Shown: positions 11,590 through 21,300 of the stretch, piece by piece | How positions within the stretch are numbered: position 1 is the first letter of the stretch | Layout: each line of letters begins with the position of its first letter | Source of the DNA: Cliona cf. orientalis | Lineage: Eukaryota; Porifera; Demospongiae; Clionaida; Clionaidae | Direction of reading: 5' to 3' | Assembly (NCBI GenBank): GCA_963930775.1 | Contig: OZ005706.1 | Location: 6,254,428-6,318,427, forward strand | Length of the DNA stretch: 64,000 nt | Made by a program: the position numbers and the translations under genes | Notes under the pieces: generated by a model | What the model was told of the DNA's origin: nothing | The model's database searches: none | The model's input: the letters and a program-made list of their open reading frames with translations, nothing else

Positions 11590-12420
11590 AGCTTTCGTTG
11601 AATTAATTTTTTTGAGTGAATTACTTAATTTTTCGATGTTGTGAAGTTCATGAACATCAGTAACATTAATTTTAGTGTTCTCCAAGTTTGTGACCCACTC
11701 CTTCAAGCTAATTAATGAACATGTCTTGGCAGGCTGAATCAGCTTCATGTTGCGAGTCTCTCCTGGTTGTGTTGATGATTCTCACAGTGCAATAGGGTGA
11801 CAATGGCACTCTCACTTGAAAGCCGCTCGTTCCAATAGTAATTTCTACTCTTCTGTTATTGTGTCCAAACTGATGAAGCTTTGTGGTGGAGTAAAGGTTG
11901 TGGTGTAACACTGATGCTTGCTGATGTTCCTTTGTGAGGCATTAGACACATGAATGCGTAGTGTCTTTCATATCATTCTAGCTGTGTTAGTGTCTTTGAG
12001 ATCTTAATTGGATATTGACAGTCACAGAGCCACTTTGTTCAATCGAGATTTCTTACTCTTCAGCCATTGAAGTAAGGGCTGGCACAAAAATACGAATTCA
12101 ACACTCAATGATTAGCAGCTTTGATAATCATAGAATCACTGTAACTGAATAGATCTGGCTTGTAGCTAGTGCTTTGAGTCCATGAATTCATTCTGCTGGG
12201 TTTTCTTGAGGTGCAATAACATAATCTAATTTTAGGATTGATATCATTGACTTCACTAGGCTTCATAGTATCTGCAGTAGGCATAGATCCAGGTTTAGGT
12301 ATGTGGGACTCTGAAAGGACAGTTAGTGGTGAATCTTGCTGTTTTAGCTTGGAGGTGAAATCTGTTACTCTTTGCAGGTGGGCTGAATCTTCATTGAGCT
12401 TAAGTTCTTTAGTCACACAT
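11590..12420 (-). pseudogene. Relic of a COR/death-domain exon (U1)
   Basis: About 240 bp past the end of gene 1. Fragments match the last exon: YKPDLF near 12130-12180 corresponds to HYKPGLFIHDDL, a GSMPTADT-type linker follows, and RRDSQHEADSACQDMF near 11710-11770 corresponds to RMESHHQANSACRKMF of the C-terminal death domain. Frames are broken. It is an old duplicate, present behind genes 1, 2 and 3. Confidence 0.6.
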
Positions 12421-12659
12421 TATTATGGTAGCTGACAAGTGACACTCCTTGTTCACTTGGTTTGTAGGTAGAGAAGTGGATGTAACGCAATTATGCTGGA
12501 GTTCGGTGTAACTATTCTATGCTCGAGAAGTGTATAAAAATTAAAATAGTACTATATACATCTTAGGGAACCATAAAAAATTAATATTATAACTAAACAA
12601 TGTCATAAACATTTTACAAGAACAGAACAAACACACACTGTCATACAAAATAAAAGAAC

Positions 12660-15395
12660 TCAAATAGCGCATTTTCCCCGCCTACGTCTTGTAGTCGGCG
12701 AGTTGTCATGAAATTGACTCTCTTGGGTGCCACAAATGATGTTATTGAGTTCGTGGGCAACTCTAGGCAAACCAGCTTCATCAAGAGCATCGATGAGAGT
12801 TCTCCAAGTTATTGGTTGACGACCAACCCCTTCAAGCCACTTCATGAACATCTTTCGACAAGCTGAATTTGCTTGATGGTGAGATTCCATCCTAATTGTT
12901 TCAATGAGATGACTCTTAAGGTCCAGCTGATCGGCAACAGATTCCCACTTAAAAGCAATTTGTTCGATCACGTCGATTCTTTGGTTGTTGAGCTTCAAAC
13001 ATCCAAGCTGACGAAGGGTGGGTACAGAATCAATATGAAGATCTGCATTAGGAGATGTCTCCACTTCTGTTGGATTGATGCTTGCTGATGCTCCTTGTTG
13101 GGGCACTAAACGTATAGTTGGCGATGATCCGTGGTAGCTACGCTTGGGTGTAGACTCTGATACTCTTTGTTGACTGCGCTTTGGAGTACTACTCTCTCCT
13201 AGATCGATAGACTTGGAAGGACTCTGTTCGGATGTAGAATCAAGAGTCGTCGGTGCAGATCTTGAATCAGATGACACTGCTTGCTGGTTCAGTGTGAGAG
13301 CAACTGACGGTGGGAGTGGTTTGCTCTCCGTGGGTCTAGGTGAGGCTGTGTCTTTATCTTCCTTCAACCATATTCTTTGATTTGTGACTACCTTACCACA
13401 TCCGTCTCTGCTACAGATCCATAGAGTCTTTTCAGCCCCAATGGTTGCTGCATGGAACACAGGGTGATCACATGGACAGCCAAAACAAAGAGAAGGCTCA
13501 TGGTAGTCGTAGTTGAGAGCTATTGTTGCTTTATGTATTGCATTGATGATACCATTTCGAATAGTTCCACAAAATGTTGTAAATGTTTCCAACTGGGAAG
13601 CAGTATCAGCACTGATCTGTACATGCACTTCAATATATTCGAAGGAATCGATCACCACAATGGATCCAGGATAACCTGAAACTTTGAATTGGACACAATT
13701 GCGATAAAGACAGCTAGGCGTTAACCCATCTGCCTCCAACTTGAGACTCCAAGGATGTGGATGGATGTTGTCTTCAGAGAGTAGGGCAACCACAGACGCA
13801 CAAAATACTCCAAGAAGTGGGCCACCATGTTTAGGAAATGTAAGCACGAGAGGAGAAGCAGCGGATGAGTTAAAAGGAACTCGGTGCACATCTATCTCCT
13901 CCTTTTTCAACCTTCTAAGTAAGGCAGGCACAAAGACTTCTGTCTCATTGAAAGCAGCAAAGATGAGAAGCTTCTTGAATAGGACGATCAGATCATCGTG
14001 GATAAACAGACCTGGCTTGTAGTGCTTTTGAAACTCTTTCTGTGCAAGGAATTCAGCAGAGACAAGAGCGTGGTCACAAAATCTCTGCCACTTCTCATCT
14101 GGCATCTCATCAGTCGCTAATGTACCATCTTGCAGCTCATGTACGGCTACAACCAGCTCCGTTACCTTGTCAAGAAGAACCTGAGCACTAGCAAAGACAA
14201 CTCCAGGAAGGATGTCGGGATAGTAGAAGATAAGGTTGAGCTGATCGAGGTATTTAAGTGCATCATCCAAGGCAGACTCATCTTCAAAGTGGAGACTCTC
14301 AGCAGCTCGAAAGCACTCATCTCCGCTCAACACATCTCTATCCAAAGCTTTAGCCAGATCTTCAAGCACACCTTCCAAAGCATGCCACTGCAGGGGAATT
14401 TCAACAGCTTCTGCTGCACATTCAGATGACACTTTAAGTCGGATGCTCTCAGCAGTGCTTTTCTCCTCCTTCCCAGGATTTTTAGCATTCAGAGCATAAA
14501 TCAGCTCTTTCGGTGGTGCAGGTCGATAGTACAGCACTTCTTTTTTGAATTCTGGAAGAAGCAATGTAGCCAGTCGCTCATTTTTATCCTTCCTGGTTTC
14601 AGTGGTACACATATGCTCCTCGTCTTTGTGTGTACCAACAATCATGATTTTAGGTGGTTTGCTCTCGTCTGTAGCTTTCTGAGAGCGAATCACACGAAGA
14701 CAGTGCTCAAGCATTTGCTCATAGGTCTCAGAGCTCTGATAAGGCTTGCAGATTGCCTTACCATCAACATGATACTTGATCATTGGACGAGCTCCAAGCT
14801 CCTCGTTGAGCTTAAAGACAAAGATATAGAGAGAAGTACCTCTGAGAAAGACGGGGAGGATCTCAAGAAACTGTGGCTGACCACCACAGTCAGAAACCTG
14901 CACCCTTTTGATCTCAACAACACCACCCTTTGCCAAGCAATCTTCCATACGAGAAAGGAGGTCGTTGTAGGTTTCAAGGGATGGAAGAACAGGAGTGACC
15001 TCACCTTTTGATCGCACTGCAACAGCTAGGCTGGAAGCACTACTGGCACCTGAAGCTATTTGCTGTGTGGAAGAATGGCCTTCTACAGCTATTCCCTTTC
15101 TATCGTGTGGAGCAAGACTACGCGGGTGTTGGATTTGAGGTGCTGCATGAAATTCAACCGGAATCTGTGAAAGATCCACATCCTCATCGATGTCAGCAGA
15201 GCAGGCTTGGGCGATCACAAGATCTTGCTCTTTTCGATTGAGTTTCTTCCATTGCGATGGAGTCATCTCGACACGATAGACTTTCACCGGACGTACAGCG
15301 AGTGGTGTGCTGGAATACTCATCAGGAGGGTCGATATCTAAGATGACATGCATAGTGCATGTCTTCCCAGAACCAGCACACCCAAACAAGACAAC
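12660..15395 (-). CDS. Gene 1 exon 7: GTPase, COR-like and C-terminal death domain
   Basis: Single 2736-nt last exon, acceptor TATAG|GTTGTC, ending CAI-TGA. It begins VVLFGCAGSGKTCTM (Walker A). About 160 residues later comes DCGGQPQFLE (G3), followed by IFVFKLN and IMIVGTHKD (G4-like). A COR-like helical region with KYLDQLNLIFYYPD follows. Near 13450-13500 a cluster FGCPCDHPVFH and LWICSRDGC resembles a zinc knuckle (inferred). A Ser/Thr/Pro/Gln-rich linker leads to a death domain with LRQLGCLKLNNQ, WESVADQL, SACRKMFMKWLEG and PITWRTLIDALDEAGL. Confidence 0.9.
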   Translation of the reverse strand, partial: VVLFGCAGSGKTCTMHVILDIDPPDEYSSTPLAVRPVKVYRVEMTPSQWKKLNRKEQDLVIAQACSADIDEDVDLSQIPVEFHAAPQIQHPRSLAPHDRKGIAVEGHSSTQQIASGASSASSLAVAVRSKGEVTPVLPSLETYNDLLSRMEDCLAKGGVVEIKRVQVSDCGGQPQFLEILPVFLRGTSLYIFVFKLNEELGARPMIKYHVDGKAICKPYQSSETYEQMLEHCLRVIRSQKATDESKPPKIMIVGTHKDEEHMCTTETRKDKNERLATLLLPEFKKEVLYYRPAPPKELIYALNAKNPGKEEKSTAESIRLKVSSECAAEAVEIPLQWHALEGVLEDLAKALDRDVLSGDECFRAAESLHFEDESALDDALKYLDQLNLIFYYPDILPGVVFASAQVLLDKVTELVVAVHELQDGTLATDEMPDEKWQRFCDHALVSAEFLAQKEFQKHYKPGLFIHDDLIVLFKKLLIFAAFNETEVFVPALLRRLKKEEIDVHRVPFNSSAASPLVLTFPKHGGPLLGVFCASVVALLSEDNIHPHPWSLKLEADGLTPSCLYRNCVQFKVSGYPGSIVVIDSFEYIEVHVQISADTASQLETFTTFCGTIRNGIINAIHKATIALNYDYHEPSLCFGCPCDHPVFHAATIGAEKTLWICSRDGCGKVVTNQRIWLKEDKDTASPRPTESKPLPPSVALTLNQQAVSSDSRSAPTTLDSTSEQSPSKSIDLGESSTPKRSQQRVSESTPKRSYHGSSPTIRLVPQQGASASINPTEVETSPNADLHIDSVPTLRQLGCLKLNNQRIDVIEQIAFKWESVADQLDLKSHLIETIRMESHHQANSACRKMFMKWLEGVGRQPITWRTLIDALDEAGLPRVAHELNNIICGTQESQFHDNSPTTRRRRGKCAI

Positions 15396-18300
15396 CTATA
15401 ATTTAAAGTAATTGGATAGTTTCTTCACAACTTCTATTTGATAGTAGCTTATTTAGCAATAATATAACAAAGAGAGAGCCAATGCATGGGGAAAATTCGC
15501 ACTATTACTAGTAGCATGTAACCTTGGAGTGTCCTATGAGTTGAGTGATTATGTTTGTATATGCAGACAAAATTAATTCTGAGTTAATAATTCAATTAGA
15601 CCAACTGGCTGTGATGGGAGTGACCATAACTGATAATTGAGTATGCTTATGATAGTACCGTGAAAAATTTCCAGTGTTGGAAGAGCACCCCATGCATCAA
15701 ACAGAACATTATAATATATTATTTGTTCTGCTACCAATGATAAAGAATCAACCGATTTGCTTGTCTGGCTGAACTTATTGCACATTGTTATGTTATTGTA
15801 AATGTACATGATAGTTGGATTTGAAACTACTACAAGAAGATTTTAAAAGTTGCCATAGTATGTATACACAAATGCTTGGTGCTTGTGTCCAGCTATCTAG
15901 TAGTCTTTCTAAAACTGTGCATGTGGCCACAGCCAACAAAGCCATGTATGCACTGTCAGAAGCATGTGTTACAAAAGCTTAATATACCCATACTCCGCGA
16001 GGAGAAAACAATCTCTAATGTGTGTTATGTGTATATGTGAGCCTTTGTTGCCATTTTGTTTCAATGTACAGTGGAGCCTCTCAAATAAAGGATATCTATC
16101 TTTCTATAGCTAATCCAGACACTCACTATGCCACCACATCGTTTGTATTAAAAGGAACCCACTGGAGCCTCTTTATGATGATTAATTGTAGGGGTAGACA
16201 CCTCAGTGCATACAATTACAGTAATCGTGTCTTTATGTATACTGCAATAGGATTTTATGGTTATGATTTATTGTGTCATTTGCTGACCATCAGTGCCTTT
16301 CTCACTCTCTGCTGAGCTCTTGACTGGTTCTCACAGCCAGCACTTCAATTCAAGGTATGTACCTTCAAGTTGAAGGTAAAGGATATGCAAAAAAATTGAA
16401 GCAATAGTCCGATCTGGTCATCAGTGAACAGCAACTCCAAGCATATACCGTAGTGTCCCAGGTAAGCGCTCATGGGCGCTTAAACATAAATCGCAATTAT
16501 GGCCCACATGGGACTTATCCAAGATATAAATTCCACGTATTTGTATAGAAGGTACTATATTGATCCCTTAAAATGCTATACATGGGCTCTTACCCAGGAG
16601 TTGGCACTTTACGGTAGTAGTCACCACACTTCTAAATTATCATTATGCTCATGTATGCACACCGACAGCACACAATTTAGGCATAGAGCATGCACAGTAG
16701 CCAGCACACAAGTCTGGATAAGTTCCTTCTACATACACGTACACAAACACATATATACACCAGCGCCAAAACACAGCTTGTAATTATTTTTTGATATACA
16801 CAACAAAACAAATCACACAACATAATTATTATCAAGGCATAATGGCTACATACACAATAATATTATGCCGATAACCTCAGCCATAGCATACCTTTGTGAT
16901 GCTTGTCTTTCCCTTTCCTCTCTTCATTGCCATCTTCAACTGCCTCCTCGTCTCACTAGTACCTAGTGATAAAACAATAGTTACTGAAAATTATATCAAG
17001 CCCAGCTATCTCAGTGTTAACTCAATTGAAGAGAGAGTGTAGACTCCAGATCAACCACCCCCCCCCCCCCCCCCCCACACACACAAAAGATTATTGGGCT
17101 CTGAATTATACACTATAGGAAAGCTCCCATGGGGATAAAGCTTCAGTAGTTTATTTCTCTACAAAATCAATGAAATAGTGTACAATATACATGTATGTAG
17201 ACACAAGAGGAAACCCCCATAGATTATTGTCAATCTAAAGCACAGGGTTATCATAGCTGTACAGCTAAATTATTATAATAGCTGATTTCATTGAATTCTT
17301 TAGTACACATTTTCACACATTTCATGTCCACATATGACTTCCCTTTTTGCAAACTGGATTGTGTCCATGCCCATACAATTTATTTTCACAACAACAGAAT
17401 TGTATAATTATGCATACACAGTATACCTTTAAAATATTTATTTTGTACATTCTCAAGCACTCCATACTCATACGTCATGTACAGGGCATAGCACACCAGC
17501 TCCCATGATGGAGCTGGATGCCCATCGAGAAAATACTGCATGACTGCTGACTGGCGCTGGGGGAGGTCAGGGTACAACTGCTCCATCTCCTTCACCTTTG
17601 AGTCTGGGATTTGAAGATACCCTGGCAGCCCCAGTGGTCCATTGCTCCAGTCCTTCACATGAGCTAGTAGACTGCATAGGTTGGTTGCAGTTAGGGAGGG
17701 CTCTAATGGAAGGGAGAGAGACATACAACAGAAACACAGAAATAGAGTGATGTCATACTACTTTTGATACATGACTGTACTGCCATAGGCCTATCAAACA
17801 GTACACGTACAAGCATAGATTGGTTAGAATCTTGACATGCTAGCTGATAAACATCACAAACTTATTAAAAGCAGCATCAACTAGTTGTATGGCATACATT
17901 TGCTGGTTTCTTTGGTAGCCATGGGTGGAATAGTATAGTTACTGAAAAAATAAGCTGAATTCTTACGTGTCATTGTGCTATACAGAGTATAAGCATGTGG
18001 CTAATTTTACAACCTTGTTGCATTGGAGATGATGCACCAGACGAGTGTACATACATGCACATGAAGAATACATGGACAACATATTGCTTGATACAAACAC
18101 ACATAGGTAGAGTGATTTTCTCATTATTATCTCATTACTGTGGTGGTTAGTGTGGGGGCTCACTTCAGCTAATCCCAATCTCTAAGGTACAGTCATCATG
18201 CAAATACCACCCCCGGCCCTCTCCATCTCCATGAAGTCAAGTTGTTTGAGTAGCAAGCGTTGACTTCACCATAACTACATTAGCCATGTGCATAAAGTAG

Positions 18301-21300
18301 TTAGCTAGACATGTAGAAGTCATGTACAGAATTCATTTCAGTAGCACTTCATTATTCATTAATCATTTCACACACTTAATAGCTGTTGGTCAGACTTTGT
18401 CTACAGTCTACACATGATACTAATATCAATTTTATTATTGATCAACACATTCAGCTGTGCCATGCATGGGATATGTACTGCATGGACAAACAATGTGTTT
18501 ACTGGCTAAATTTTAAAATGGATAAATTAACTTCATCAGTGTTTACCTAAGCACAAAATTAACACTAAATGAGTGAGCATGGAAATTCATGAGCTCTGTG
18601 TATTATCAACAACATACCTAATTTTCTCTTCAAATATTTCTTCACTTCCTCAAGAGCCTTCCCTTGCTCACGGTAGAAACACTGTCCAGCAACCGACTCC
18701 CAGGTCGGAGAATAATCTTTTAACATAAAGTCAGTGATCCCCTGCTCCCTCGAGATACCAGAATCTAATGATCCTCCAAGAACCCACCTCAGGTTGTCAT
18801 CACTCAGTGATGCCAGTGCAGAGTGTAGGTTAGCACTGGTCAGGGTGGCATCTGTAGATATGTAGTACATCACATTCCACTATTCAAAACAACATGTACA
18901 GTATATTCCCCTACATGTAAAGCCATTAAGAGTACACTAAAGGTCATTCCAGTAGCCATAGTTATTAGTGTACACTACACAGGCTATTGAAAGTCACAGC
19001 TACTATACAAGGAGTACATAATGAATGGTGAACCTCAAATTATTATATAATACAACTGATCAAAAAATAGACTAATGTGTACAACAGGTTAAAAAAGTCA
19101 TCGCTAGCAGTGCCAAAGTACTTTGATATCAGATAATATTGAAACTAATGCACTTTAAAGGGAAAAAACATATCCCTGTCAGGGTTACATACAGGATTTT
19201 TTTTCTGGGGGGGGGGGGGGGGGGGGGACTCAAGCTGGGGAGGAGAAATCCCAGTGCGCCCCCCCCCTCTGTATGCAACCCTACCGGTGCAAACGTCTTA
19301 TTAAGAGTATAGAGATCAACTGCAATTCAAGGACCATAGATCAGTAGGCCACAAAATGGGGTGGCCTCTAATACTACATACGCAAATTAAACAATTCAAC
19401 TCTGCCCTTAGGTTAGATTGGATTCATTAAAATTCCAGGAATCGAATTTCTTACGTTGACAAGATCATATGTTGTAACAGATACATTTCCAAGAAAAGCA
19501 CACTACCTCCACGTGGCCTTGTCTTCTTGTAGCTGACAGTGTAAAGATGGTTTAAAGAGTGCCACTTTAATCTGGCACCTTCGAATTTGTTGTGATAAGA
19601 ACGCTTCCAGGTAAGGCCACTAGCACACACTAGGACAAAAATGCCTCTGTATACACATGTAGCTACCTGTATGACACTCTTACATTGGATTGGATTTGCT
19701 GAAAATGTTATTTCACTATATTACGTTAGATTGCAATTGGATTAATAAAAGTTCCAGAATCACGTTAAAAGGCATCATAATAATAATATTATAATATTGT
19801 AAACTACGGTAATATTCTATAGCAAGAGATCGAAAGTCATTGATGTTGCTATATAGTGCAGTAGCTAGAGCAGCTCTGCGCTGCGCTATCCTGCCGAAAA
19901 ATGGGCGGGGCCATGTGTCCTATAAGACGGCCATGCCATAATGTGTACTACAGCATCACAAGTACATACCACAAGGATGTTAGCAGCCCTCAGTATTAGC
20001 TATGGTCTATGGTACCAAAATAAAAGATTGTATGAACTTAATGTTGCTGCCACACTTCCACCACTCTATCAAAACTTTCTAGCTACATCCCCGCAAGTAT
20101 CAACACAAAGAAAGATACCAGAATGTTATGATCAATACTTTGCAAAATGAAGGGGCTCAGGCTTCAAAAAGGGTTAATAATTATTATTATAGCCAATTAG
20201 GGATGTCTGGGGGAATGCTCCTCGAGGAAAATTTCAATTCTTAGAGAGTGTGTTTGGGGACTTCTGATAGTGGTCAATATAATGTCATTTAGGGTATACA
20301 GAAGTGGCCTTGGAAATGAGTATGTGTATCGTAGTCAAATTGGCTACTAGATCATTTCTTTTATAACCAAATTTCATACTCAATAGCCACAGTATATACA
20401 TCAGGGTTTCATTTAGGATTTTCGTCAAGGGGGGGGCAAACACGACAATTCCAGAGTTAAGGGGGGGCAAAGACTATAGTATGTTTTTCCATCTGTGAAG
20501 AATGATGTTGTGCTCATTAACTTCATTATATTAGGGGGGTCTGGGGGTATATGCTCCCCCAGGAAAATTTTTTAATGTTTCAACCTCTGAGACTGTTTCT
20601 GGTGGCTTCTGAGCACTCAGATGGGGAAAGTCTGTCAGTAATATCCACTGGTTCCCCTCTATTTCAAATCAAATGTTGCGAGGATGTGGGATATGTCTCC
20701 TACCGCGCGTAGCGCGAAGCTTTAGCTAATTTATGGTTTAAAAATGAGCAAAACTGCTGCTTTGGACACTCACCGTTTAAATCTTTTACTTGTGCATGTA
20801 TTGCATATGTATGGATGGTGGCTACTCTCAAGGGGGGGCAGCCAGCTTCCAAGGGGGGGCGAATGACCCCTCCCGCCCCCCCCTAAATGAAACCCTGTAC
20901 ATGTTATGTTGCACTAATGAGAGACACACACACACTAGCTGCATAATAGAGTTCAATCAGTGCCTGCAGCTCAACAAGCAGCATTCCTTTCACCAAGCGA
21001 CCATTACCTACTAGCTACACTCCTCCCACTTTCACCAATTTGGCGATCAACGTGACTAGATAATCGCCAGAAGTCATTGGATAATCATTTTGGCGACCGT
21101 CTGGGGAACCTACAATGTCATGTGGATTAGCACACAACCTCTATGGGTATGGGGGCATGCTGTCCCAGACGCTCTGAGATTCTGATGCATTCTTTGGCAC
21201 TAATCTGACCCTGTTACAATAGTGTAGTATTGTTATTACTACTATGTAATAATTGTGATAATTCTTTAGCCTATTTTGTGTAATTACTTCCATAGTTTAA

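Larger units (their letters stand above)
1..17300. repeat. Segmental duplication unit U1
   Basis: First of four homologous units. It runs from the third death-domain exon of gene 0 at the left edge, through the 5' exons of gene 0 and a GRAMD1-like pseudogene, to the GTPase body of gene 1. Its start sequence recurs near 17310. Specific to U1 are the transposons at 3637-4303 and 5073-5216. The stretch 6800-8717 is nearly identical to 61260-63983 of U4, pointing to very recent duplication or conversion. Boundaries are approximate because a periodic array has no unique cut point. Confidence 0.9.

Noticed and set aside
14613-15011. Long plus-strand ORFs opposite the GTPase exon (also near 28841-29419 and 51660-52289)
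   Set aside because: They are antisense shadows of a conserved coding exon, with no independent signals.
16022-16315. Plus-strand ORF of 97 codons, repeated at 30404-30700
   Set aside because: It lies in an intron, has no recognisable domain, and the matching block is inverted and broken in gene 3.
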